Assembly (NCBI GenBank): GCA_023411575.1
Contig: JAEYOP010000018.1
Location: forward strand, 9,343-73,342
Source: Bacillota bacterium
GTDB taxonomy: Bacteria; Bacillota; Clostridia; Acetivibrionales; DTU013
Reading direction: 5' to 3'
Length of the DNA stretch: 64,000 bases
The notes under the pieces were generated by a model. The model saw only the letters and a program-made list of their open reading frames with translations. It did not search any database and was not told where the DNA came from. The translations under genes were made by a program, and so were the position numbers. This document shows, one piece after another, positions 36,818 through 46,172 of the stretch (its first letter is position 1; each line of letters opens with the position of its first letter).

Positions 36818-37750
36818 ATGAATGGGTTAAATGCAATTGCAATACAGCAGGAAAAGGAGCGGGGAAAGCTTTTTTCCCTGTTGGGAGAACTCCCGGATTT
36901 CGGGCCGGAGAGAATTCGCGCAAAAACTGTCTCCGTTGAGGAGTACGCGGCGTATACGCTGGAAAAGCTGGTGCTGGAGCTGAACGGAATCGAGTCTGTT
37001 CCGGCCTGGTTTGCAAAACCCCGGAAGACCTCCGGCAAAATCCCGGTTATTCTTTACAACCACCCCCATGGCGGAGATTATATGCGGGGAAACCGGGAAC
37101 TGCTTCAAGGAGCCAGCTATTTGAGTACGCCCTGCTATGGCGAAGCGCTGACTGCCCGGGGATATGCCGTTCTCAGCATCGATGCCTGGGCCTTCGGAGA
37201 AAGAAGAGGGCGTACGGAGACGCAAATCTTCAAGAGCATGTACTGGAACGGGCAGGTTTTGTGGGGAATGATGCTGTTTGACAGCATCCGGGCGATTGAT
37301 TACCTCTTTACCCGGGAGGATATCGACCCGGACCGCATCGCCACGCTGGGAATTTCCATGGGCGGCACCAAGTCCTGGTGGCTTGCGGCGCTGGATACAA
37401 GGATCAAGGTATGCATCGACATGTGCAGCATGGCGGATTTCCATACCTTGCTGGAACTGAACGGCCTCGACTGCCATGGGTTCTACTATTATGTCCCCAG
37501 ACTGCTGAAGCACTTCACAACGGCCCGGATCAATGCGTTGGTCGCACCGAGGCCTCACCTGAGCATGAATGGGATATACGATGTTTTGACCCCTGCGGCC
37601 GGGTTCGAAAAAATCGATAATGAAATGAAGAACGTTTACGCCGGCTGTGAAGGCGTTGGGGAATGGCGGATGAACAACTACAGCACCGGACACTATGAAA
37701 CGGCCGAAATGCGCGCCGCAGCGCTGGATTTTCTGGAGAAATGGCTATAG
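36818..37750 (+). CDS. Alpha/beta hydrolase, acetyl-xylan/pectin esterase-like
   Basis: A 310-residue cytoplasmic serine hydrolase of the acetyl-xylan-esterase/dienelactone-hydrolase-like group. The nucleophile elbow is LGISMGG (Ser180), the oxyanion motif NHPHGG is at 81-86, and STGHYE near 290 probably holds the catalytic His. I start at 36818, which has GAGGAG seven bases upstream, not at 36803. No signal peptide. In this operon, with GH105, GH28 and CE8 genes after it, removal of acetyl groups from imported pectin oligomers is the likely job. Substrate not proven. Confidence 0.82.
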   Translation: MNGLNAIAIQQEKERGKLFSLLGELPDFGPERIRAKTVSVEEYAAYTLEKLVLELNGIESVPAWFAKPRKTSGKIPVILYNHPHGGDYMRGNRELLQGASYLSTPCYGEALTARGYAVLSIDAWAFGERRGRTETQIFKSMYWNGQVLWGMMLFDSIRAIDYLFTREDIDPDRIATLGISMGGTKSWWLAALDTRIKVCIDMCSMADFHTLLELNGLDCHGFYYYVPRLLKHFTTARINALVAPRPHLSMNGIYDVLTPAAGFEKIDNEMKNVYAGCEGVGEWRMNNYSTGHYETAEMRAAALDFLEKWL

Positions 37751-37816
37751 GACCGAGGAAGCTGCAGGAGCAATTGGGGAAAACGGCAGGAGAGGATAGG
37801 GAAGGACTGAAGAAGG

Positions 37817-38974
37817 ATGGAGAACAAAATGTATTCTGATGGGTTGAGTAAATCAAGTTTAAGCTGGTCTGCCCGCATGTCGGATTCCGTTATGGCAAGA
37901 GATCCGATTTTGCCGTTCCGGTGGTCCTATGATTACGGCGTGGTTTTCAAGGGGATGGAGCAGGTCTGGCTTGCAAGCGGAGACCGGAAATATTTGGACT
38001 ATATCAAGAGGAACATGGATGAATACGTTGGGCCGGACGGAGCGATAAAAGGCTATAGCATGGAGGAGTACAACATCGACTATGTCAACAACGGCAAAAT
38101 CCTCCTGCTGCTTTACCGGCAAACCGGCCAGGAGCGTTACAGGAAGGCGGCGGAGACTCTGCGCAGGCAGTTGGAGGGCCATCCCCGAACAACGGAGGGC
38201 GGCTTCTGGCACAAAAAAATCTATCCCCGCCAGATGTGGCTTGACGGTATTTATATGGGAGTGCCTTTTTATGCCGAGTTTGCCCGCTTGTTCGGCGGGT
38301 CGGCGGATTTTGACGACGCGGCAAAGCAAATCCTGCTGATAGCCGGGCACGCCAGGGATCCCGGGACCGGCCTGTACTATCATGGATGGGATGAAAGCCG
38401 CGGGCAGAAATGGTCGAATCCGGAGACCGGCTGTTCACCGAATTTCTGGGGAAGGGCAGAAGGCTGGTTCATGATGGCCGTGGCGGATGTGCTGGATTTT
38501 TTACCGACGGAACACAAGGACAGGGGAGGGATTGTAGAGCTCCTGAAGGAGTTGATTTCCGCAGTCGGGCGGGTGCAGGACAAGGAAACCGGACTCTGGT
38601 ACCAGGTGCTGGACAGGGGCGGCAGCCCGGGGAACTATCCCGAGGCGTCCGCATCCTGCATGTTTGTCTATGGGATTGCGAAAGCGGCGGCAATGGGCTA
38701 TATCGGACGCGAGGAAGGGGAAGTAGCTATACGTGGGTTCGGGGGTATTCTTGACCGGTTTGTGGAAACGGATGCCGACGGACTGGTAAGCTTGACAGGT
38801 ACCTGCGAGGTAGCGGGCTTGGGAGGCGATCCCTACAGAGACGGAACCTACGATTATTATATCCATGAACGGATAAAGCGGAATGATTTAAAGGGGATCG
38901 GCGCGTTCATTCTTGCAGCCACGCAGGTGGAAAAGCTTGCTGCGAACCGGGATTCCGGCGTTTCGGGCCGGTAG
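37817..38974 (+). CDS. GH105 unsaturated rhamnogalacturonyl hydrolase, copy A (YteR-like)
   Basis: A 385-residue (alpha/alpha)6-barrel enzyme. The two catalytic aspartates of YteR are matched by D88 (NIDYVNNG) and D143 (QMWLDGIYMG); WSYDYGVVFKGMEQVW (36-51) and WDESRGQKWSNPETGCSPNFWGRAEGWF are also conserved. It removes the unsaturated galacturonic acid left at the non-reducing end of oligomers by polysaccharide lyases. There is no signal peptide. ATG 37829 has the better-spaced GGAG site and may be the true start. A close paralogue lies at 44915-46102 on the other strand. Confidence 0.93.
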   Translation: MENKMYSDGLSKSSLSWSARMSDSVMARDPILPFRWSYDYGVVFKGMEQVWLASGDRKYLDYIKRNMDEYVGPDGAIKGYSMEEYNIDYVNNGKILLLLYRQTGQERYRKAAETLRRQLEGHPRTTEGGFWHKKIYPRQMWLDGIYMGVPFYAEFARLFGGSADFDDAAKQILLIAGHARDPGTGLYYHGWDESRGQKWSNPETGCSPNFWGRAEGWFMMAVADVLDFLPTEHKDRGGIVELLKELISAVGRVQDKETGLWYQVLDRGGSPGNYPEASASCMFVYGIAKAAAMGYIGREEGEVAIRGFGGILDRFVETDADGLVSLTGTCEVAGLGGDPYRDGTYDYYIHERIKRNDLKGIGAFILAATQVEKLAANRDSGVSGR

Positions 38975-39006
38975 AGGCTGCTGCGGAAATAGACCGGAAA
39001 TAGAAA

Positions 39007-39051
39007 TGAATCGGAAGCAAAATAAATGGGAAACAAAGTGAATCGGAAGCA
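39007..39051 (+). repeat. Short direct repeat before the GH28 gene
   Basis: TGAATCGGAAGCA occurs at 39007-39019 and 39039-39051 in the 92-bp gap between the GH105 and GH28 genes. Meaning unclear. Confidence 0.5.
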
Positions 39052-39066
39052 TAGAGGGAAAACAAC

Positions 39067-40380
39067 ATGATAGCAAATATAAAAGAGTACGGCGCCTTAC
39101 CGATTGGTGCAGAGGAAAGGGAAATACTTCGGGACAGTCCGGCCTTGTGCACGGAAGCGTTCCGCAGGGCAATCGACGCCTGTGCCGGGGAAGGGGGCGG
39201 CACTGTGTACGTTCCCGCCGGTATTTACTTCACGGGGGCCATCCATTTGAAGAGCAATATTTGCCTCTACCTGGAACCCGGTGCGGTGATCCGCTTTTCC
39301 AGAGAGGAACGGGACTATCCGCTGGTGCATACGCGCTGGGAAGGGGTGGAGCGCGAGGTATATTCACCGCAGGTTTTCGGGGAAAACCTGGAGAATGTAT
39401 CTATCAGCGGATACGGTACGCTGGACGGCCAGGGCGATGCCTGGTGGGGTCTGGTATTTTCCGACGGGCTCCGGTATCCAAGACCCAGGCTGATCCATTT
39501 TGTGAACTGCAAGGGCGTACGGATCGAGGGCGTCAAGCTTGTCTGTTCACCGAGTTGGACGGTTCATCCTCTGCTGTGTGAAAATGTCACCATACAGAAT
39601 ATCACGATACAAAATCCGCCGGATTCGCCCAATACGGACGGCATCAATCCCGAATCCTGCAGGAACGTCCATATTTCCAACTGCCATGTGGATGTGGGGG
39701 ATGATTGCATTACCATAAAATCCGGGGTGGAGGACTGCCCGGAAAAAATACCCTGCGAAAACATTACCATCACCAACTGCATCCTGGTTCACGGCCATGG
39801 AGGCGTCGTCATCGGCAGCGAAATGAGCGGCGGGATACGAAATGTGGTGATCAGCAACTGCGTATTCGAAGGAACCGACAGGGGAATCCGCATGAAATCC
39901 AGGCGGGGACGGGGCGGCATTGTCGAAGATATAAGGGTGGACAATCTCGTCATGAAATCGGTCCTCTGTCCCATTGTCTTGCACCTGTTCTATTTTTGCG
40001 GTCCGAAAGGGAAGGACCGGTATGTGTGGGATAAAAGCGCATACCCTGTCAATGAAGGGACTCCGGCCTTCCGAGGGATTCATTTCAGCAATATTACGGC
40101 ACGGCAGGTCCGTGCTTGCGCCGGTTTTATCTATGGCTTGCCGGAGATGCCCATCGAGGAGGTCATCCTGTCGGACATTACGGTAGAGCTGGCGGAAAAT
40201 GCCGAGCCCGGCCTGCCTGCAATGATGAGCGACCTGGAACCCATGAGCGGCAGAGGCTTTATCTGCTGCAACGTGAAGGAGCTTTCCTTCGACCGCGTAC
40301 GGATCCGGAACCAAACAGGGCCGGCCTTCGAGATCAGCAATGGGACCAATGTGAGCCTGCCCCGGGAGGTGCGGGAATGA
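39067..40380 (+). CDS. Glycoside hydrolase family 28 (polygalacturonase type)
   Basis: A 437-residue right-handed beta-helix enzyme with all GH28 signatures: NTD (189-191), GDD (211-213), GHG (243-245) and RMK (275-277, usually RIK). It hydrolyses alpha-1,4 bonds next to galacturonic acid in homogalacturonan or rhamnogalacturonan, by inversion with the three aspartates. It has no signal peptide, so it should act inside the cell on imported oligomers, probably as an exo-enzyme. GAGGG precedes the ATG. The stop overlaps the next start (ATGA), so it is translationally coupled with a pectin methylesterase. Confidence 0.94.
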   Translation: MIANIKEYGALPIGAEEREILRDSPALCTEAFRRAIDACAGEGGGTVYVPAGIYFTGAIHLKSNICLYLEPGAVIRFSREERDYPLVHTRWEGVEREVYSPQVFGENLENVSISGYGTLDGQGDAWWGLVFSDGLRYPRPRLIHFVNCKGVRIEGVKLVCSPSWTVHPLLCENVTIQNITIQNPPDSPNTDGINPESCRNVHISNCHVDVGDDCITIKSGVEDCPEKIPCENITITNCILVHGHGGVVIGSEMSGGIRNVVISNCVFEGTDRGIRMKSRRGRGGIVEDIRVDNLVMKSVLCPIVLHLFYFCGPKGKDRYVWDKSAYPVNEGTPAFRGIHFSNITARQVRACAGFIYGLPEMPIEEVILSDITVELAENAEPGLPAMMSDLEPMSGRGFICCNVKELSFDRVRIRNQTGPAFEISNGTNVSLPREVRE

Positions 40381-41351
40381 TAACGGTAGCGGCGGATGGG
40401 AAGGGTGATTTCCGGACGGTTCAGGCGGCAGTGGACGCCGTCCCGGACGAAAGCACGGACAAAACCCGGATTTATATAAAAAACGGGATTTACCGGGAAA
40501 AGGTAGCCATAACAAAGTCCAATATCTCCCTGATCGGGGAGAGCGCGGAGCTTACCGTCCTGACCCATGGTGATTATGCGGCCATGACGGATGCCTCCGG
40601 AGAACCGATCAACACCTTCTGGACCTATACGCTCTTTGCGGGTGGGAACGATTTCACTGCAGAAAATCTGACGATTGAAAATTCAGCCGGACCCGGAAGC
40701 CGGGTAGGGCAGGCGATCGCTGCCTATGTGGACGGCGACCGGGCCGTTTTTCGAAACTGCAGGCTGCTGGGCCATCAGGACACCCTTTTTACCGGCCCTT
40801 TGCCGCCCTATCCTTTGGCCGTGAAGAAGTTCGGGGGACCGAGAGAGGGACAGCCCAGGAGGAGCAGCAGGCAATATTACGAGAACTGCCGGATCAAAGG
40901 AGAGGTGGATTTTATTTTCGGTTCCGCTGCGGCCGTATTCCGCCGGTGTGAGATTGTCTCCGACGATCCGGGGGCGGATGCCTGCGGCTGGATAACGGCA
41001 GCCTCGACGCCGGAGGGGCAGGCGTTCGGATATGTGTTTATGGAGTGCAGACTGACCGGGGAAGCGCTGCCGCGATCCGTTTACCTTGGCAGGCCATGGC
41101 GGAATTTTGCGAAAACCGTATTTATCCGCTGCCATATGGGAGAGCACATCCGGGAAGAGGGCTGGGACAACTGGCAGAAGCCGGAATGCGAGCAAACAGT
41201 GCTGTATGCCGAATATGGATGTACAGGCCCCGGAAGCACGCCGGGCAGCCGGGTGGGATGGTCGAAAAAGTTTACGGCGGAGGAAGCGGAACAGTACAGT
41301 GTGGAGAACGTCCTGCGGGGCGAAGACGGCTGGAAGATCAAATTGATTTAA
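40377..41351 (+). CDS. Carbohydrate esterase family 8 (pectin methylesterase), cytoplasmic
   Basis: A 324-residue enzyme starting at the ATG of the ATGA overlap with GH28; a longer open frame upstream is inside that gene. All CE8 marks are present: GQAIA (111-115), QDTL with D135, DFIFG with nucleophile D178, and LGRPW with R239. It removes methyl groups from galacturonate, releasing methanol. Bacterial CE8 enzymes are usually secreted; this one lacks a signal peptide, so it should finish demethylation of imported methylated oligogalacturonides before or together with GH28. Confidence 0.94.
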   Translation: MITVAADGKGDFRTVQAAVDAVPDESTDKTRIYIKNGIYREKVAITKSNISLIGESAELTVLTHGDYAAMTDASGEPINTFWTYTLFAGGNDFTAENLTIENSAGPGSRVGQAIAAYVDGDRAVFRNCRLLGHQDTLFTGPLPPYPLAVKKFGGPREGQPRRSSRQYYENCRIKGEVDFIFGSAAAVFRRCEIVSDDPGADACGWITAASTPEGQAFGYVFMECRLTGEALPRSVYLGRPWRNFAKTVFIRCHMGEHIREEGWDNWQKPECEQTVLYAEYGCTGPGSTPGSRVGWSKKFTAEEAEQYSVENVLRGEDGWKIKLI

Positions 41352-41368
41352 TCAAGGGGGAGTTTTGC

Positions 41369-42973
41369 TTGAGTATGAGTATGCAGTTCATCCGGAATCC
41401 GATCCTGAAGGGGTTCAACCCCGACCCATCCATTATCCGGGTGGGGGAGGATTACTATATTGCGAATTCCACGTTCCAATGGTTTCCCGGCGTACAGATC
41501 CATCATTCGAGGGACCTTGCGCACTGGAGGCTCCTGACCAGGCCGCTGAGCCGCCTTTCCCAGCTGGACATGAAGGGAAACCTGTGCTCGGGGGGAGTGT
41601 GGGCGCCCTGCCTCACCTGGCATAACGGCGTATTTTACCTGGTGTACTCGGACTTGAAAAATATCAAAGGTACCTTCAAGGATTGCCATAATTATCTGGT
41701 CACGGCTACCGACATCGAGGGAGAATGGTCGGATCCCGTCTACCTGAACAGCAGCGGGTTCGATCCGTCCCTGTTCCATGACGACGACGGCCGCAAATGG
41801 CTGGTAAACATGTATTGGGACCACAGGGGCGGAGGAGGAGGCCGGGAACGCTTTGGCGGCATTGTCCTCCAGGAATATTCGGAAAAGGAAAAGCGGATGA
41901 CCGGTCCGGTGAAGAATATCTTCAAAGGCTCTGCGCTTGGCGTGACGGAAGGCCCCCATCTGTACAAGCGGAACGGGTATTACTACCTGCTGACGGCGGA
42001 AGGCGGAACAGGAGATGGCCATGCGGTGACGGTGGCGAGGTCGAAGAAGATAGACGGTCCCTATGAGATCGATCCGACCAATCCCATATTGACGTCCGTG
42101 GGTCATCCGGATGCTGAGTTGAGGCGTTCGGGGCATGCCGATATCGTGGAAACCCGGGATGGGCAATGGTATATGGCGCACCTGTGCGCGAGACCCTTGA
42201 AGAAATCGGGGAGATGCGTGCTGGGGCGTGAAACGGCAATCCAAAAGGTGACCTGGACCGAGGACGGATGGCTGAGGACCGAGGATGGCGGGAATAGGCC
42301 GAAGCTTGCAGTGAAGGCGCCGGGCCTTCCGGAATGCCCGTGGGAACCGGGGCCCCTGCGGGATGATTTTGATTCGGAAAAGTTGAATATTCATTTCCAG
42401 TCCCTTCGCATTCCGTTGGGAGAGGATATTCTTACCCTGAAGGAAAGGCCCGGGTATTTAAGGCTGAAGGGGAAGGAGTCGTTGAACTCCCGTTTTACGC
42501 AGGCGCTTGTGGCAAGGCGCCAGCAGGCGTTTTCCTATGCGGCTTCCACCTGCATGGAGTTCGAGCCGGACAATTACAACCAGATGGCGGGACTGGTCTG
42601 CCTTTACGATGTGAACAACTTTTATTATTTGAAAGTCAGCCGCGACGAAAAGCTCGGCAAGGCCATAGGAATCCTGAATTGTGATGAGGGCGTCTTTTAC
42701 CAGTCCCAGGAGCTGCTTGTCCCGGTGGAAGGGTGGAAACGCATTTATTTAAAGGTGGAAGTGAGGGAGGAAGAGCTCCGGTTTTTCTACTCGGCGGACG
42801 GACAGGCATGGAAGCCCATAGGCGAGGTTTATGATGCCAGCAAGCTTTCCGACGACTATGGAACCACCAGCAATTTCACCGGCGCTTTTGCGGGGCTGTG
42901 CTGCCAGGACCTGGACGGGTCCTCGAAGCCGGCGGATTTTGATTTCTTTGAATATTCCGAGCTTTCCGATTAG
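41369..42973 (+). CDS. Glycoside hydrolase family 43 (beta-xylosidase/arabinofuranosidase type)
   Basis: A 534-residue enzyme with an N-terminal five-bladed beta-propeller and a C-terminal concanavalin-like domain (about 320-530), the layout of XynB-type GH43. Catalytic residues appear as D19 (NPDPS), D132 (SSGFDPSLF) and E194 (GVTEGPHLY). I choose TTG 41369 with AGGGGGAG six bases before; ATG 41375 is the alternative. No signal peptide. It would remove xylose or arabinose side groups from imported oligomers; xylogalacturonan or arabinan stubs fit the neighbourhood. It ends directly against the stop of the convergent serine hydrolase gene. Confidence 0.9.
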   Translation: MSMSMQFIRNPILKGFNPDPSIIRVGEDYYIANSTFQWFPGVQIHHSRDLAHWRLLTRPLSRLSQLDMKGNLCSGGVWAPCLTWHNGVFYLVYSDLKNIKGTFKDCHNYLVTATDIEGEWSDPVYLNSSGFDPSLFHDDDGRKWLVNMYWDHRGGGGGRERFGGIVLQEYSEKEKRMTGPVKNIFKGSALGVTEGPHLYKRNGYYYLLTAEGGTGDGHAVTVARSKKIDGPYEIDPTNPILTSVGHPDAELRRSGHADIVETRDGQWYMAHLCARPLKKSGRCVLGRETAIQKVTWTEDGWLRTEDGGNRPKLAVKAPGLPECPWEPGPLRDDFDSEKLNIHFQSLRIPLGEDILTLKERPGYLRLKGKESLNSRFTQALVARRQQAFSYAASTCMEFEPDNYNQMAGLVCLYDVNNFYYLKVSRDEKLGKAIGILNCDEGVFYQSQELLVPVEGWKRIYLKVEVREEELRFFYSADGQAWKPIGEVYDASKLSDDYGTTSNFTGAFAGLCCQDLDGSSKPADFDFFEYSELSD

Positions 42974-44080
42974 CTAGGAGGAAGGGAAGTGAACAAGGGA
43001 TAAATCCTTCTCCGGCTTCACTGCAAGCCGGGTTATTTTATCCCTTAGTCTTTCCGCCATAACAGGAGCTTCCATCAAGGGCTTGTTTTCTTTACCGTGC
43101 AGAAACGGTAGAAGCTGATGCCAAAGAGCTTGATAGATAGCCTGGACGCCATTGGGATTGGCCGTGGTATCTCCTTCGGTTGCGAGGATGAAGTCATGAT
43201 CGGGCAAACATATAGCCAGCTGCCCGCCTATGCCATATAATGCAAATCCGTTATTCCTGCATCTCCAGAACTGATACCCGTACCCTTGCCGTTCCTCGAC
43301 AGCAGGCTGCAAACAGGTATCGATCTGTTTTGCCGTTGCTTCCGTGATAAATTTTTCCGGAATGAGCTGCTTGCCTCGAAATCTTCCATTATGCATGCAA
43401 GTGTAGGCAACTTTCGCCACATCTCTTAAGGTACAGATCAGTCCCGAACCTCCCTGGCAAATCCCCAAAGGACAGGTGAGCCATTTGATGTTTTCCGAAC
43501 AGCCGAGTTCATTCAATAAGCTGCATCTTAGGTAGTCGAGCAGCGACATTCCGCTTAATCTTTCTACGAGTGCGGATAATACGTGAGTGGATGAAGTATC
43601 GTAGGCAAAGCTGGTACCCGGATAACGAACCGGATGCACCGCAAAAAAGGTTCTGACCCAATCCTCACAGGACATCTGCTTATATGTGGTAAACTTGTGG
43701 GGGGAGGCCATACAAAGCATATCCTTTATGGTAGTCTCCCGGATATACGGATGGACCCCTTCGGGGGGAAGCTTATCGGGAAAATAATCGCAAATACGGT
43801 CGTCAAGCGATAACTTTCCCTCTTCCTGTAATATTCCGATTGCAACAGAGGTGAAGCTTTTTCCTACGGAGTACATCCGATGCGGGAAATCCGCGTCAAA
43901 TGGGGCATAATAGCCCTCGGCAAAAACCTTGCCGCCCTTGAGCAGGATAAATCCATGCATGCAGAGATCTTCCTGCTCTAATTCGTCTATGAATCCCAGT
44001 ACGGATTCCGATGGAATTCCGACCGATTCCGGGGTCACAATATTCCAGTTCACGAGATCGTCTTCCGCATATTTTTTCAT
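42974..44080 (-). CDS. Beta-lactamase-fold serine hydrolase (class C/esterase family)
   Basis: A 368-residue protein of the beta-lactamase/transpeptidase-like superfamily. The SxxK motif is SVGK (71-74), a Tyr motif YDTSS follows near 180, and the third motif is GIGGQ near 310. Start 44080 has AAGGTGG eight bases upstream; the longer frame to 44128 is less likely. No signal peptide, so it is not a wall enzyme or classic antibiotic-resistance lactamase; such proteins in sugar clusters are probably esterases or amidases on sugar conjugates. It is the last gene of the minus-strand operon. Substrate unknown. Confidence 0.85.
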   Translation of the reverse strand: MKKYAEDDLVNWNIVTPESVGIPSESVLGFIDELEQEDLCMHGFILLKGGKVFAEGYYAPFDADFPHRMYSVGKSFTSVAIGILQEEGKLSLDDRICDYFPDKLPPEGVHPYIRETTIKDMLCMASPHKFTTYKQMSCEDWVRTFFAVHPVRYPGTSFAYDTSSTHVLSALVERLSGMSLLDYLRCSLLNELGCSENIKWLTCPLGICQGGSGLICTLRDVAKVAYTCMHNGRFRGKQLIPEKFITEATAKQIDTCLQPAVEERQGYGYQFWRCRNNGFALYGIGGQLAICLPDHDFILATEGDTTANPNGVQAIYQALWHQLLPFLHGKENKPLMEAPVMAERLRDKITRLAVKPEKDLSLVHFPSS

Positions 44081-44121
44081 ATCAATCCCCACCTTCTTTT
44101 TTTGGGCCGGTATCCATCCGG

Positions 44122-44940
44122 TCAGCACTGCCGATACAGATCACGGATAAACCGGATACTCCGGTCCACGGTTTCGGGGCGAGTGGATTCCATCGAAACA
44201 GGAATAGGGTTTTTCCGGGTCTTAACCAGCTTTAAAAGCAGATCATAGTTCAGCAGACCGTCGCCGATCGTATCAATTACCTTTATACGGTTGTTTTCCA
44301 TTTTAAAATCCTTCGCGTGGATGGCTGCAATCCTGTCTCCAAAAAGGTCGAAAGCTTTTCGCATCATCTCGTCCTGCCGGTGGTAATCTTCTTCTGGAAT
44401 CAGATTCACAGGATCAAACACTACTTGCAGATGATCGGAAGGAATCGAATCCAACAGGCGTTTCATCCACTCAGGGGAACCGATCGTATCTTGCCCTCCG
44501 CCTTCAATTCCGACCACGGCATCAAACTTTTCCGCCTCTGATACAAGCTCTTTTACAGTATCTGTGAGAATCCTGAAAGCACTTTCCCGCTCATGCGGTT
44601 CCACATGCCCCGTCTCTGTAGCAACCATGCTGCAGCCGAACTCCCGGACGTACCGGAGGTGTTCTTTAAATAGCGCAATCTGGTTCCTTCTCTCGGCGGG
44701 ATCAGGATGGATGGGATTGATATAGCAGCCGAGAACAGCAATTTGTACATTTTTACGGGCGAAAGCCTCTCTTATTTGGTTTGCAAGTTCCGAAGCCAGA
44801 AATCCCGGCCCGGCCTGTATTCCCGCAACTGCTTTGGACAAGGCAAGCTGAGTGCAGCGAAGCCCTTTTGCCGAAATTTTCTCCGCTAATTCTTCGACAG
44901 ACAATTTTCCGAAGTCATGTGCTCTTATTCCCAGAATCAT
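44122..44940 (-). CDS. Sugar phosphate isomerase/epimerase-family TIM barrel
   Basis: A 272-residue AP-endonuclease-2-like TIM barrel (xylose isomerase-like). Metal-binding positions of the family appear in VGIEGGG (Glu), VVFDPVN (Asp), AAIHAKD (His/Asp) and SMES (Glu) near the C-terminus. The start at 44940 has AGGGGG eight bases upstream and lies 26 bp inside the end of the GH105 gene, so the two are probably translationally coupled. It likely interconverts a keto and aldose sugar or sugar acid released by the pectin enzymes, but the exact substrate cannot be told. Confidence 0.85.
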   Translation of the reverse strand: MILGIRAHDFGKLSVEELAEKISAKGLRCTQLALSKAVAGIQAGPGFLASELANQIREAFARKNVQIAVLGCYINPIHPDPAERRNQIALFKEHLRYVREFGCSMVATETGHVEPHERESAFRILTDTVKELVSEAEKFDAVVGIEGGGQDTIGSPEWMKRLLDSIPSDHLQVVFDPVNLIPEEDYHRQDEMMRKAFDLFGDRIAAIHAKDFKMENNRIKVIDTIGDGLLNYDLLLKLVKTRKNPIPVSMESTRPETVDRSIRFIRDLYRQC

Positions 44941-46102
44941 ATGATTGCCCCCTGATATGGCCATTATTTCCCATAAAATAATTTTCAATTTCCGAACAGC
45001 CCAGGATAAACGCCCCAATGCCTTTTAAATCGTTATATTTCACAGGTGCATTGATATAATAATCATAAGTGCCGTCTCTATAGGGGATACCACCCAAGCC
45101 TGCAACCATGCAAGTACTTTTAAGATTGACATCACCCAGCGAGTCTACTTCCACGAAATGATTTCCTATTCCCTTGTATGCTTTCATTGCGGCTTCAATA
45201 TTCTCATCGCCCATATATCCTTTTCTGACTGCTTTTATTATGGCATACAAAAACATGCAGGATGCAGAGGCTTCCAGGTAATTTCCTTTTCGTGCGCCTT
45301 GATCCAGTACCTGGTACCATAATCCCGTTGACTGGTCTTGGACGGAAAGGATTGCCCCGATAATGCCCTTCACTATATCGATCATTTCTTTGCGGTCCTT
45401 ATGGCTTTCAGGGAGGAAGTCCAAAGTATCCATAATTGCCATTGAGAACCACCCCAAGGAACGTCCCCAGAAATTAGGGGATACGCCGGTTTCCTTATTG
45501 GCCCATTTTTGCTCTCTGCTCTCGTCCCATCCATGGTAGAGCAAGCCTGTTTTGGGCTCTCTCCCATGCCTGTTCATCAGAATGAATTGGTTTGCAACAT
45601 CATCAAATGCCCCAGGCTCATGAAAAAGTTCTGCAAACTCAGCGTAAAACGGCGCACCCATGTACAGCCCGTCCAGCCACATCTGATGGGGATATATGGC
45701 CTTATGCCAGAAGCCGCCCTCACTGGTTCTCGGATGAGTGTCCAGTTGGCTTCGTAAAAGATAGGCGGCCTTTTTGTACTTCATTTCTCCGGTTTGTTTA
45801 TATAGGAGTAAAAGCAGCTTTCCATTATTGATATGGTCAATATTATATTCGCCCGGAGAATAGGTTTTTATATTTCCGTCGTTGTCGAGGAACTGATCCA
45901 TATTTCTCTTAATATAATTGTAGTAATCGATGTTTCCCGTCATTAACCATACCTGCTCCATCCCTTTAAAGACAACACCATAATCATAGGACCAGTGTTC
46001 AGGCAAAACCGGATCCCGTTTTATAACGGAATCACACATCCTGACGGCCCATTGCCGGACATCTGTTTTAAATTGATTTGTTCTGTTGCTTTCCGTCTTC
46101 AA
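44915..46102 (-). CDS. GH105 unsaturated rhamnogalacturonyl hydrolase, copy B
   Basis: A 395-residue paralogue of the GH105 at 37817-38974 with the same motifs (WSYDYGVVFKGMEQVW, NIDHINNG with D89, QMWLDGLYMG with D144); roughly 60% identical over the parts compared by eye. It starts at TTG 46102 with AAAGGAGG nine bases upstream. Its 3' end overlaps the isomerase start. No signal peptide. It belongs to the regulator-led minus-strand operon, so the two copies are probably induced by different signals. Sequence looks more A/T-rich than copy A, which argues against a recent local duplication. Confidence 0.93.
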   Translation of the reverse strand: MKTESNRTNQFKTDVRQWAVRMCDSVIKRDPVLPEHWSYDYGVVFKGMEQVWLMTGNIDYYNYIKRNMDQFLDNDGNIKTYSPGEYNIDHINNGKLLLLLYKQTGEMKYKKAAYLLRSQLDTHPRTSEGGFWHKAIYPHQMWLDGLYMGAPFYAEFAELFHEPGAFDDVANQFILMNRHGREPKTGLLYHGWDESREQKWANKETGVSPNFWGRSLGWFSMAIMDTLDFLPESHKDRKEMIDIVKGIIGAILSVQDQSTGLWYQVLDQGARKGNYLEASASCMFLYAIIKAVRKGYMGDENIEAAMKAYKGIGNHFVEVDSLGDVNLKSTCMVAGLGGIPYRDGTYDYYINAPVKYNDLKGIGAFILGCSEIENYFMGNNGHIRGQSYDSGNKST

Positions 46103-46172
46103 TTTCTAAAACCTCCTTTACTGGATTTGATAAGAATTTATGCTTGCGGAATTGCTCTTCTCAATGCATGAC

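Noticed and set aside
42974..44080. Antibiotic-resistance beta-lactamase
   Set aside because: SxxK and fold motifs are present but there is no signal peptide and the gene ends a sugar-utilisation operon; an esterase-like role is more likely.
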